Shown: piece by piece, positions 1 to 6,704 of the stretch | Position numbering within the stretch: position 1 is the stretch's first letter | Layout of the letters: every line of letters begins with the position of its first letter | Assembly: GCA_028284565.1 (NCBI GenBank) | Contig: JANQRM010000314.1 | Location: 1-8,796, forward strand | DNA: 8,796 bases | Direction of reading: 5' to 3' | DNA from: Anaerolineae bacterium | GTDB taxonomy: Bacteria > Chloroflexota > Anaerolineae > Aggregatilineales > Phototrophicaceae | Notes under the pieces: model-generated | The model's database searches: none | What the model saw: only the letters and a program-made list of their open reading frames with translations | Told to the model about the DNA's origin: nothing | Program-made: the position numbers and the translations under genes

Positions 1-750
1 CCCACTTCTCATCATACCAATGAGGTCGCTATTTGACGCTGGGAATTCACGAATTTCAATATCAAACCCAGTGGCATTGGTCGCTAAACACGCTCCTGAC
101 TGACTTCCACCCCCACCAAAGACAACAGGGGTCCCACTCAGTGGTAAGGGAGATGGTGTATAAGTTGGGGATGGTGTAAAGGTCAGTGTTCGGCTGGCGA
201 CTGGAAGCGGTGTTCCATTTGCAGGCGTGTCGATGATGCCGGGATTAGTTTGCCCCGGACCAGCGACGACTACTTGTGTTCCCTGAACAGTGGGTACGGA
301 GGATAATTCCAGAACTTCCGATAATTGGGCATCATCTTGTGGTGCATTCATCATGAGGAGGATGCCCGCAAACAAAACAATCCCAATGAACCCTGCGACA
401 GCTGTCAATGGGACACGGAAGCGAGTTGTTCGTATGGGCTTAGCTTGACGGGTTGCTGGACGCGCGTGTATTGGCATGGTATGTTCCGCTGAAATGGGTT
501 GCGGAACATTGCCATTAGGGTTGTGTCGGACTTGTGCCTGTTGGCGCACTCGCCCAGATAGTGGTGGGAGTTGACCAACTTTGGCATCAGTTTCTCGCCA
601 GACAGTATCAGCAACCGTGCGCCATTCGTCCACCATTGAGCGACAGGTGGCACAGTCTCGCAAATGGGATTCCAGCGCGCGTTTTTCACCAACCGTCAGT
701 GTGTTGGCAATAAAGAAAGGAATGAGGTCTTGATAGTATTGTTCCGTCAT
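1..750 (-). CDS. Membrane-bound zinc-finger anti-sigma factor with SH3b-like outer domain (3' end cut by window edge)
   Basis: The frame is open from an ATG at 750 to the window edge (250 residues, no stop), so the C terminus is missing. Residues 29-36 carry His-x3-Cys-x2-Cys (H29, C33, C36), the zinc motif of ZAS-type anti-sigma domains that hold an ECF sigma factor inactive at the membrane. Residues about 113-135 form one strongly hydrophobic membrane segment, so the N terminus is expected in the cytoplasm. A Thr/Pro/Ser stalk follows (about 188-208), then a Gly-rich hinge. Residues 220-250 (C221, R234, P237, I244, G250) follow the pattern that opens a bacterial SH3 domain; that assignment is inference from a partial domain. 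The gene starts one base after the sigma-factor stop, with AAGGGAG eight bases upstream, so translational coupling is likely. It probably binds the neighbouring sigma factor and responds to an envelope signal. Confidence 0.85.
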   Translation of the reverse strand, partial: MTEQYYQDLIPFFIANTLTVGEKRALESHLRDCATCRSMVDEWRTVADTVWRETDAKVGQLPPLSGRVRQQAQVRHNPNGNVPQPISAEHTMPIHARPATRQAKPIRTTRFRVPLTAVAGFIGIVLFAGILLMMNAPQDDAQLSEVLELSSVPTVQGTQVVVAGPGQTNPGIIDTPANGTPLPVASRTLTFTPSPTYTPSPLPLSGTPVVFGGGGSQSGACLATNATGFDIEIREFPASNSDLIGMMRSG

Positions 751-751
751 G

Positions 752-1321
752 TTAGAAGCTCCCTTCTTGACGCAGGATACGCTTCAATTGTGATTTGGCA
801 CGATGTAAGCGACTCTTCACCGTTCCCTCTGCGATGCCGAGAACTTCCGCGATTTCGGGTCCACTGAGTTGTTGATAAAACGTCAACGTTAGGATTTCGC
901 GGTGTTCATCAGATAGGCTATCGAGGGCTTGTTGCACGGTTTCCTTGTTAAATTGACGTTCCGCATATTCCATAGGACCTGTTTCATCACTCGCGATACC
1001 ATAGGTTTCATCCAATTCAACCAGCGTGGGTCGGCGACGTCGGCGGGCATTGATAGCTCGGTTGCGGGCGATGACCAGTAACCACGTCCGAACCTTACTC
1101 TCTCCCCGAAAATTCGGTGCATTATTCCACGCCGCCAGCATCACATCTTGTAGCACCTCTTCTGCCAATTGGCGATTGTCTAACTGTGTCAACAAAAACC
1201 CCAGTATGGCTCGTCCATGTCGTGCATAGAGTTCATCGAGAGCGCGCATATCACCCGCAATCATCCCACGAATCAACGAGAGGTCGGGGTCAATTGGTTG
1301 TACTTGTGGTTGTTCGACCAT
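752..1321 (-). CDS. ECF-type RNA polymerase sigma factor (sigma-70 family)
   Basis: The 189-residue protein has the two-domain build of group 4 (extracytoplasmic function) sigma factors. Region 2 spans about residues 26-96, including the acidic stretch before the DVMLAAW segment, the RTWLLVIARNRAIN helix and a basic run of Arg residues. A short linker leads to region 4 at about 127-182, with a helix-turn-helix near 152-177 (SGPEIAEVLGIAEGTVKSRL) that would read the -35 element. I start it at the ATG at 1321, preceded by AAGGGAAAGGG at 1325-1335. An in-frame ATG at 1357 would add 12 residues but has a poor ribosome site and lies upstream of the predicted -10 element at 1348-1353. The next gene is a zinc anti-sigma factor, the normal partner. 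The regulon cannot be read from this window. Length is typical for the family. Confidence 0.95.
   Translation of the reverse strand: MVEQPQVQPIDPDLSLIRGMIAGDMRALDELYARHGRAILGFLLTQLDNRQLAEEVLQDVMLAAWNNAPNFRGESKVRTWLLVIARNRAINARRRRRPTLVELDETYGIASDETGPMEYAERQFNKETVQQALDSLSDEHREILTLTFYQQLSGPEIAEVLGIAEGTVKSRLHRAKSQLKRILRQEGSF
759..765 (-). promoter_or_regulatory. Ribosome binding site of the anti-sigma gene, inside the sigma-factor 3' end
   Basis: AAGGGAG reads on the minus strand eight bases before the ATG at 750 and lies in the last codons of the sigma-factor gene. It supports this start and coupled translation of the pair. Confidence 0.7.
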
Positions 1322-1347
1322 GTTCCCTTTCCCTTGTCTACATTGCT

Positions 1348-1376
1348 TTAGACACATCTCGTTGAGCTAGAGTTCC
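1348..1376 (-). promoter_or_regulatory. Candidate ECF-type autoregulatory promoter of the sigma/anti-sigma operon
   Basis: On the minus strand GGAACTC (1376-1370) is followed after 16 bases by GTCTAA (1353-1348). This closely resembles sigma-E-type promoters, whose -35 element is GGAACTT-like and whose -10 is TCTGA/TCAAA-like at about this spacing. Transcription would begin near 1340, leaving an untranslated leader of about 20 bases before the ATG at 1321. Autoregulation is inferred from the promoter class and the position, not shown. Confidence 0.6.
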
Positions 1377-1474
1377 AAAATCGATAGAATCGTAGCCGAA
1401 TGCATGAATAAAAAATAGAGACGCTTAATCCACTGAAGCTATATGGTTGACCTACGCATCTTAGCTTTCTGCCG

Positions 1475-1503
1475 TTGGGTGTGCCACCAAAAATTGATAT
1501 ACT
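1475..1503 (+). promoter_or_regulatory. Candidate sigma-70-type promoter with extended -10, for the malic enzyme gene
   Basis: TTGGGT (1475-1480), a 17-base spacer, then TATACT (1498-1503) preceded by TG at 1495-1496 make an extended -10 promoter. Predicted transcription starts near 1510. The ribosome site GGGAG at 1519-1523 sits six bases before the ATG at 1530. The -35 element matches the consensus only in TTG, which an extended -10 can compensate. Confidence 0.55.
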
Positions 1504-1529
1504 TCTTGTAATTCACATGGGAGTTTATT

Positions 1530-3794
1530 ATGTCGATTACCAAACAAGATGCCCTTGATTATCATAATTCGGGTCGTCCGGGCAAAATTGAAGTCACCCC
1601 GACCAAAGCCCTCTCAACCCAACGCGATTTAAGCCTCGCCTATTCGCCAGGGGTGGCGCATGCAGTACGCGCAATTGATGAAGATAAAGTCACCGCTTTT
1701 GAATTGACCGCCAAAGCGAATCTAATTGCTGTCGTCTCCAATGGGTCAGCGATTCTCGGCTTGGGGAATTTGGGTCCTTTAGCCTCTAAACCCGTGATGG
1801 AAGGGAAAGGCGTTCTCTTCAAGCGATTTGCCGATGTAGATGTGTTCGATATCGAAATTGATGCCAAGACGATTGATGAAGTGATTGCCGTCTGCAAAGC
1901 CATTGCGCCAACCTTTGGCGGAATTAATCTGGAAGATATTAAAGCACCTGAAGCCTTTGAAATTGAAGAACGCCTCAAGAAAGAACTGGATATTCCCGTC
2001 TTTCATGATGACCAGCATGGAACGGCGATTATCACAGGGGCGGCATTGATTAACGCCTGTGAATTGACAGACCGCAAACTGAACAACCTGAAAGTCGTGA
2101 TTGTTGGTGCTGGTGCGGCGGCGGTTGCATCGGCTCGGTTCTATGTCACGTTAGGCGTTCCCTCCGACAATATCATCATGGCGGACATTGATGGCATTGT
2201 CTACAAGGGGCGCAAGAAGGGCATGGACAAGTACAAAGCTGTGTTCGCCACAGAGTCTAAAATCCGTACCTTAGAAGACGCACTCAAGGGTGCGGATGTT
2301 GTCGTGGGTTTGTCTGCGAAAGACGCGATACAAGGAGAATGGCTCAAGGGGATGAATGAAGAGCCGATTATTATGGCACTAGCAAATCCTGACCCCGAAA
2401 TTACTCCCGAAGAAGCCCTTGATGTCCGCCCTGACGCAATCATGGCAACAGGACGTAGCGACTACCCCAATCAGGTGAATAATGTGCTGGGTTTCCCCTT
2501 CATCTTTCGAGGCGCATTGGATGTCTATGCCCGGCAAATCAACGATGCGATGAAATTAGCGGCGGCGAAAGCTCTAGCTGAATTAACGAAGCAGGATGTC
2601 CCCGATAGCGTCTTATCCGCCTATGGATTGACCGCCCTAAAATATGGCAAGCAGTATGTCATCCCCAAACCCCTCGACCCGCGTGTCCTGTTGTGGGTAG
2701 CTCCAGCGGTGGCACAAGCGGCGATTGAATCGGGCGTGGCACGGCGCGATGACCTTGACCTTGAAGAATATGAGAAAATACTCATCGCTCGACAAGGGCG
2801 TGGACGACAACTCCGCAATCAGATTATCGCTAAAGCACGACGGGGTGATAAAAAGCGGATTGTCTTTGCAGAAGGCGAAGAATCCAAGATTATTCGGGCA
2901 GCGGCACGGGTCAAAGATGAAGGTATTGGTGAACCCATCCTCATGGGCAGACCAGAGCGTATTCATAAGACGATTGAAGAACTCGGCTTACGCTTTGAAC
3001 CCGAAATTTTGGACCATTATGTCGTAGACAACATCCCTGAATACACACAAGCACTCTATGAATTACGTCAACGTAAAGGCGTGACACCCCGTAAAGCGCG
3101 CTCCTTACTCCGCAATCGCAATTATTATGCCTGCATGATGGTGAAGATGGGTGAGGCAGATGTAATGCTGAGTGGCTTGGCACAAGAGTATCCGGAAGTG
3201 TTGCGTCCTGCTCTACAGATTTTTGGGACACGTCCCAATGTTAATCATGCCAGTGGTGTCTATATCATGGTTGTGAATGGGCGAACCTTCGTATTCACAG
3301 ATGCGACAGTCAATATTGACCCCGATTCTGAGTCCTTAGCCGAGATTGCCATTCTCGCCTCTGATTTTGCTAAAACCCTTGATGTCGAACCCCGTGTGGC
3401 GATGTTGTCCTTCTCTAATTTTGGTGCAACACCCCACCCTTTGTCTGAGAAAATTCGGCTCGCTGTCGAGATTGTGCGGGAACGGCGGCGCGATATTGTC
3501 ATTGATGGCGAAATGCAAGCCGATACCGCTGTGGTTGCAGAAATAATCGAAGACCGTTATCCCTTTAGCCAAGTGAAAGATGCCAATGTGTTGGTGTTCC
3601 CCAATTTGGACTCTGCGAACATTGCGTATAAGTTGCTCGACCATCTCTCTGATGCAGAGGCGATAGGTCCTATTCTATTGGGAATGGGCGCGCCAATTCA
3701 TGTTCTTCAAGCGGGTGAAGATGTGGAGGATATTGTTGCCATTGCCGCCTTTTCAGTGGTAGATGCACAGAGTCGTTCCAGCCGAGGATATTAG
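1530..3794 (+). CDS. maeB: Malic enzyme fused to a phosphotransacetylase-like domain (MaeB type)
   Basis: It catalyses oxidative decarboxylation of malate to pyruvate and CO2 with reduction of NAD(P), in the cytoplasm, linking the TCA cycle to pyruvate. At 754 residues it matches the usual length of MaeB-type hybrid enzymes. The N-terminal malic domain (about 1-160) has LAYSPGVA with Tyr38, EGKGVLFK with Lys93 (expected catalytic pair), EDIKAP (136-141) and HDDQHGT (159-165) supplying acidic metal ligands. The nucleotide-binding domain (about 163-400) has the glycine motif VGAGAAA at 192-198, NPDPE at 286-290 and ATGRSDYPNQVNN at 306-318. Residues about 430-750 are phosphate acetyl/butyryltransferase-like (GTRP 566-569, DATVN 591-595, SFSNFG 627-632). 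In studied relatives this part is regulatory, binding acetyl-CoA, rather than an active transacetylase. An Asp (219) near the end of the second strand could favour NAD over NADP, so coenzyme use is left open. The gene appears monocistronic. Confidence 0.96.
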   Translation: MSITKQDALDYHNSGRPGKIEVTPTKALSTQRDLSLAYSPGVAHAVRAIDEDKVTAFELTAKANLIAVVSNGSAILGLGNLGPLASKPVMEGKGVLFKRFADVDVFDIEIDAKTIDEVIAVCKAIAPTFGGINLEDIKAPEAFEIEERLKKELDIPVFHDDQHGTAIITGAALINACELTDRKLNNLKVVIVGAGAAAVASARFYVTLGVPSDNIIMADIDGIVYKGRKKGMDKYKAVFATESKIRTLEDALKGADVVVGLSAKDAIQGEWLKGMNEEPIIMALANPDPEITPEEALDVRPDAIMATGRSDYPNQVNNVLGFPFIFRGALDVYARQINDAMKLAAAKALAELTKQDVPDSVLSAYGLTALKYGKQYVIPKPLDPRVLLWVAPAVAQAAIESGVARRDDLDLEEYEKILIARQGRGRQLRNQIIAKARRGDKKRIVFAEGEESKIIRAAARVKDEGIGEPILMGRPERIHKTIEELGLRFEPEILDHYVVDNIPEYTQALYELRQRKGVTPRKARSLLRNRNYYACMMVKMGEADVMLSGLAQEYPEVLRPALQIFGTRPNVNHASGVYIMVVNGRTFVFTDATVNIDPDSESLAEIAILASDFAKTLDVEPRVAMLSFSNFGATPHPLSEKIRLAVEIVRERRRDIVIDGEMQADTAVVAEIIEDRYPFSQVKDANVLVFPNLDSANIAYKLLDHLSDAEAIGPILLGMGAPIHVLQAGEDVEDIVAIAAFSVVDAQSRSSRGY

Positions 3795-3854
3795 CGATTT
3801 GGGCGATTTGATAACGGAAAACAAACCGAAATATACATTGATTCCTAACTAAAA

Positions 3855-3927
3855 GGCGCAAAAAGGGTGGACAAAAATCTCGAAAACCCTCGCAAACGAC
3901 CTCAAACACCCGAAAATGCGCCGTTTT
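3855..3927 (+). terminator. Weak nested inverted repeat after the malic enzyme gene, possible terminator
   Basis: GGCGCA (3855-3860) pairs with TGCGCC (3917-3922), and inside it GGGTG (3865-3869) pairs with CACCC (3907-3911). The two stems are separated by A-rich internal loops of four and five bases. GTTTT follows on the plus strand, and the minus strand also continues with TTTT, so it could act in both directions. The 37-base apical loop makes it a poor classical terminator. Otherwise the 210-base gap 3795-4004 shows only a weak ribosome site before the next gene. Confidence 0.3.
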
Positions 3928-4004
3928 ATGCCATTTCGCGCCAAATAAAACCCATAAGGATTTACTTATCACGAGTAATAAACCGCAAGAATCAACATTG
4001 AGAA

Positions 4005-4928
4005 ATGAATCAAGCTATCATGCAAAAATTGCGATACCATGAAGACCAATTTATCACTTTACCCGATGTCGCTGGCGAGACCTTGCATGTGCGTTATTGG
4101 GATGTGGGGGACGGTGAGGAGGTCATCTTTTTCTTGCATGGGATTGCGGCTTGTGTTGAATCGTGGGCATGGACTATTGAACCTTTATTGCCTCACTATC
4201 GTATCCTCGCACCCGATTTTCCCGGTCATGGCAGAACTTCTGCGCCAAGCAATCCACATTTTTATCAAGTCGGAACAATTATCGAAGCCGCCGCTGACTT
4301 TTTGAATGCAATGGATGTGATTGCCCCCGTGCATGTGGTCGGGAACTCGGCAGGTGGGACTGCCGCGCTTCATCTAGCCATCCATCACCCACAATGGGTG
4401 AAGAATCTTGTCGTCATTGACCCTGCTGGCTTGCATAAGACGATTCACCTTGCCTATCGACTGCCCGGCACACTCCCTTTTGTGAATACAGCCCTGACAC
4501 TGCCCCCAGTTCAGTCGGTTGTGCGATGGGTCTTCCAGCAAGTGGTCACAGAGAAGCCCATTGGGAACGTGTGTGCAGAGCAAATTTACTACTACCTAGA
4601 ACAAGAGCATACTCGTCGGGCAATTGTCTATCTATTGCAACATGGGACATCACTTGACGGGATGAAGCACATTTTCAAACCATCTGAATTGCAAGGGATT
4701 GCTAATCCGACGCTGATTTTATGGGGAGAGCATGATCCGGTTATTCCAGCATCTCAAGCCGATATTGCTCTCCAACATATTCCTGACAGCCGTGCGGTGA
4801 TCTTCCGCCATTCGCGACATGCCCCTCAAGTTGACCGTGCAGATGAGGTCGCTCAATTGTTGCATCAATTTTTCCGTGACAATCGGTTGGATGATGAGAC
4901 AGAAGCAATCGGCAAGGTCTATCGCTAG
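4005..4928 (+). CDS. Alpha/beta-fold hydrolase, probably cytoplasmic
   Basis: The 307-residue protein has the complete signature of the alpha/beta hydrolase fold: an oxyanion HG pair at 45-46 in LHGIAA, DFPGHGRT at 71-78, the nucleophile elbow GNSAGG with Ser115, the acid in GEHDPVIP (Asp244) and the catalytic His272 in RHSRHAP. A cap region between about 140 and 220 is probably helical. No signal peptide is seen. The substrate cannot be assigned; esterases, lipases, epoxide hydrolases lacking their extra tyrosines and C-C bond hydrolases share this layout. The ATG at 4005 has only a weak GAG-type ribosome site, and an in-frame ATG at 4020 has none. The gene stands alone on its strand and converges with the SRPBCC gene, sharing four bases at the stops. 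Confidence 0.92.
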   Translation: MNQAIMQKLRYHEDQFITLPDVAGETLHVRYWDVGDGEEVIFFLHGIAACVESWAWTIEPLLPHYRILAPDFPGHGRTSAPSNPHFYQVGTIIEAAADFLNAMDVIAPVHVVGNSAGGTAALHLAIHHPQWVKNLVVIDPAGLHKTIHLAYRLPGTLPFVNTALTLPPVQSVVRWVFQQVVTEKPIGNVCAEQIYYYLEQEHTRRAIVYLLQHGTSLDGMKHIFKPSELQGIANPTLILWGEHDPVIPASQADIALQHIPDSRAVIFRHSRHAPQVDRADEVAQLLHQFFRDNRLDDETEAIGKVYR

Positions 4929-5383
4929 GAATTTATCTGGCGTTTTTGGGCTTCCTGTTCCCAGTTGTCTAATCCTGTTTTCAAGATAGTTCGCATGACT
5001 CGCTTGGCATAGAGGCTCATTAACCATCGGATGGGTTGTGGGAAATCAGGTTCAAAGTCAAAGGAAATCGTGACGTGGGTTCCCTCCTCAATTGCTTCCA
5101 ATTGATTGGTCGCAATCATTGTTTTCAATGGATAGGGGTATTTTGAGGTATCAACTTGTGATTTATAGATGCGCTTAGGTTCCCAAATGAGAACGTCTTC
5201 TCGCCATGAAACCCCTTCGAGGTTCGCACACACCATCCCCGTTAACGCGCCATCTTCATCGTATTCTGGATGTTGATATTGAAGATTGGGAGCCTGTTCT
5301 CCATTCCATTGAAAGTCGGTCATGATGTCCCAAAGAACATCTTGAGAAGCAGAAATGAGTTTGGATTCGGATACGCGATACAT
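4925..5383 (-). CDS. SRPBCC (START-like / polyketide cyclase-type) small protein
   Basis: This 152-residue protein fits the helix-grip fold that binds hydrophobic ligands in a deep cavity. The N-terminal strand and helix (SESKLISASQDVLWDIMTDF, residues 5-24) are typical of SRPBCC proteins. A central set of strands includes WEPKRIYKSQV and the HVTISFDFEPD segment (103-113). A long C-terminal helix (about 115-147) ends in the TGLDNWEQEA stretch, where these proteins close the pocket. No catalytic residues can be named; members range from lipid carriers to cyclases and coenzyme Q-binding helpers. The start is fixed by a perfect AAGGAGG at 5389-5395, five bases before the ATG. It lies 79 bases after the threonine-synthase-like gene on the same strand and could be its operon partner. 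Function is unknown. Confidence 0.85.
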   Translation of the reverse strand: MYRVSESKLISASQDVLWDIMTDFQWNGEQAPNLQYQHPEYDEDGALTGMVCANLEGVSWREDVLIWEPKRIYKSQVDTSKYPYPLKTMIATNQLEAIEEGTHVTISFDFEPDFPQPIRWLMSLYAKRVMRTILKTGLDNWEQEAQKRQINS

Positions 5384-5388
5384 GAATG

Positions 5389-5395
5389 CCTCCTT
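5389..5395 (-). promoter_or_regulatory. Strong ribosome binding site of the SRPBCC gene
   Basis: AAGGAGG on the minus strand, five bases before the ATG at 5383, is the best anti-16S match in the window. It suggests efficient translation independent of the upstream gene. Confidence 0.75.
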
Positions 5396-5442
5396 GTTTT
5401 ACATTAGGAAAGCATCGTTTCTAGTGCCGAATCAAGCGAAGT

Positions 5443-5460
5443 TACTGCCATCTACTGCCA
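5443..5460. repeat. Two direct copies of TACTGCCA at a 10-base period
   Basis: TACTGCCA occurs at 5443-5450 and 5453-5460, just past the stop codon of the threonine-synthase-like gene, in the 79-base gap before the SRPBCC gene. A period of about one helical turn could fit a protein-binding site, but two short copies may be chance. Confidence 0.35.
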
Positions 5461-5462
5461 AG

Positions 5463-6551
5463 TTAACTATTAACAAGCTTTAAGCCATTCCCCGTGAGTG
5501 CCATGACCACGGTTGCGTTTTCATCAATGACTTCTTGAATCTGTGGAACAGCGGCAAGTACGACGGCACTAGTTGGTTCGACAATCAAGCCGTGTTTTGC
5601 CAATGTTGTCTGGGCAGATTGAATTGATTGATTGTCTATGGTAAAGGCATACCCGTCTGTTTCGTATAACGCTTGTAGAACTGCTTTGCCACGCACGGGT
5701 TGCTCGACGATGATTCCGTCAGCAATTGTGTGAGTGGGGTGTACTACCGGAGTCGTTTCTGCACGCTGTTCCCATGCTTGCACAACCGGATTGCATCCTG
5801 CAGATTGCACTGCGATAAGTTTGGGTCGTTTGTCTATATAGCCCTTATCCAATAAGGCTTTGAAGCCACGTGCAAAACCGAGAAATAAGCCTCCGTGTCC
5901 GACAGGTGTGACAATCACATCCGGCGCGCGACGACCCAATTGTTCCCAGACTTCCCAAGCGACGGTGGTTTGTCCCAAGATGAAGTACGGACTCCATGCA
6001 TGACTTGCATAAGTGGTCATCTTGGCGGCAGATTGACAGGCGAGTGTCTTCGCGTGTTGCCCACCTCCAACTTCGACTAACTCCCCACCGAAAGCCTCAA
6101 TGAGACCCTTCTTCGCAGGTGAGCCATCGTCTGGTACATAAATTTTTGATTGAATCCCCGCCACACTGCTATACGCCGCGACAGATGCTCCAGCATTGCC
6201 GGAGGAATCTTCGACAACTTCACGGACATCATGTGAGGCAATATGGTTCATGACCATGGTCGTGCCACGATCTTTATAGGAGCCAGTCGGATTGAGATAT
6301 TCCAATTTGGCATGGAAGCGAAAGCCATCAATGGTTGTTTCGACAAGTGGAGTCATGCCTTCACCCAGCACTATTTGCTTCTTCACTGGGATCATTGCCG
6401 TATATCGCCAGAGGGAAAAGTCATCTGCAATAATTTTGTCCGCATCAAATTCAGGGAGTTCAGCAAAGTCAAGTGGATGCTTACAGGTTTCACATCGCCA
6501 TGCTAGCGGATTCGCCATTTCGGAGCAGGCTGTGCATATCAAGTTCGGCAT
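5463..6551 (-). CDS. Threonine-synthase-like PLP-dependent enzyme with N-terminal zinc ribbon
   Basis: The 362-residue protein belongs to fold-type II PLP enzymes and most resembles threonine synthase, which converts O-phosphohomoserine to threonine. A zinc ribbon opens it (Cys6, Cys9, Cys20, Cys23). The GEGMTPL segment (63-69) is followed by LNPTGSYKDRG with PLP-binding Lys93, then SSGNAG (116-121), a PLP-phosphate glycine loop VGHGGLFLG (217-225), and TGNGLK near the C terminus (353-358). The loop is closer to the glycine-rich loops of dehydratases and cysteine-synthase relatives than to the GNAGN form common in threonine synthases, so the exact reaction is uncertain and I give no gene symbol. 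I start it at the ATG at 6551, six bases after GGAG; an in-frame TTG at 6563 overlaps that ribosome site and is unlikely. It is divergent from phenylalanine hydroxylase and may be co-transcribed with the SRPBCC gene. Confidence 0.9.
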   Translation of the reverse strand: MPNLICTACSEMANPLAWRCETCKHPLDFAELPEFDADKIIADDFSLWRYTAMIPVKKQIVLGEGMTPLVETTIDGFRFHAKLEYLNPTGSYKDRGTTMVMNHIASHDVREVVEDSSGNAGASVAAYSSVAGIQSKIYVPDDGSPAKKGLIEAFGGELVEVGGGQHAKTLACQSAAKMTTYASHAWSPYFILGQTTVAWEVWEQLGRRAPDVIVTPVGHGGLFLGFARGFKALLDKGYIDKRPKLIAVQSAGCNPVVQAWEQRAETTPVVHPTHTIADGIIVEQPVRGKAVLQALYETDGYAFTIDNQSIQSAQTTLAKHGLIVEPTSAVVLAAVPQIQEVIDENATVVMALTGNGLKLVNS

Positions 6552-6592
6552 CGTTATCTCCAATGTAACTTAAACGATTAAAATTTTGCGAT

Positions 6593-6622
6593 ATTATCAA
6601 AATACTTAAATAAATTAACCAA
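6593..6622 (-). promoter_or_regulatory. Candidate promoter of the threonine-synthase-like gene
   Basis: On the minus strand TTGGTT (6622-6617), an 18-base spacer and GATAAT (6598-6593) resemble a sigma-70-type promoter in a strongly AT-rich stretch. Transcription would start near 6586, about 35 bases before the ATG. AT richness makes chance matches likely, so the call is moderate. Confidence 0.4.
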
Positions 6623-6637
6623 AATATACAAAATTCA

Positions 6638-6666
6638 TTGATTTTATCGGTGTTTTCGGATAGATT
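6638..6666 (+). promoter_or_regulatory. Candidate promoter of the phenylalanine hydroxylase gene
   Basis: TTGATT (6638-6643), a 17-base spacer and TAGATT (6661-6666) fit a sigma-70-type promoter. Transcription would begin near 6673. It faces away from the minus-strand candidate, with about 15 bases between the two -35 elements. Confidence 0.4.
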
Positions 6667-6702
6667 ATGATTATTCATTTGTTCATATTCGGAGATAATC
6701 TA
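6661..6702. repeat. Inverted repeat TAGATTAT/ATAATCTA around the hydroxylase leader and ribosome site
   Basis: The eight-base arms TAGATTAT (6661-6668) and ATAATCTA (6695-6702) are perfect reverse complements 26 bases apart. The left arm overlaps the predicted -10 element. The right arm fills the space between the ribosome site GGAG (6691-6694) and the ATG at 6705. A smaller nested pair, TATGA (6666-6670) and TCATA (6683-6687), lies between. It may be a repressor operator, or RNA pairing if transcription begins upstream of the left arm. Confidence 0.4.
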
Positions 6703-6704
6703 CG

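Noticed and set aside
1322..1357. Longer sigma factor starting at the ATG at 1357
   Set aside because: Poor ribosome site, extra residues not typical of the family, and the predicted promoter -10 element (1348-1353) falls downstream of that ATG.
2621..3231. Open frames on the minus strand inside the malic enzyme gene
   Set aside because: They are antisense shadows of a clear enzyme gene, with no recognisable motifs and no ribosome sites.
3670..3972. Minus-strand frame of 100 codons across the gap after the malic enzyme gene
   Set aside because: Half of it is antisense to the malic enzyme and no family resemblance is seen; the gap part contains the inverted repeat instead.
6552..6563. TTG start for the threonine-synthase-like gene
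   Set aside because: The TTG overlaps the GGAG ribosome site that serves the ATG at 6551, and the zinc ribbon begins right after that ATG.
6243..6573. Plus-strand frames opposite the threonine-synthase-like gene
   Set aside because: Composition mirrors the coding strand and no domain is visible.
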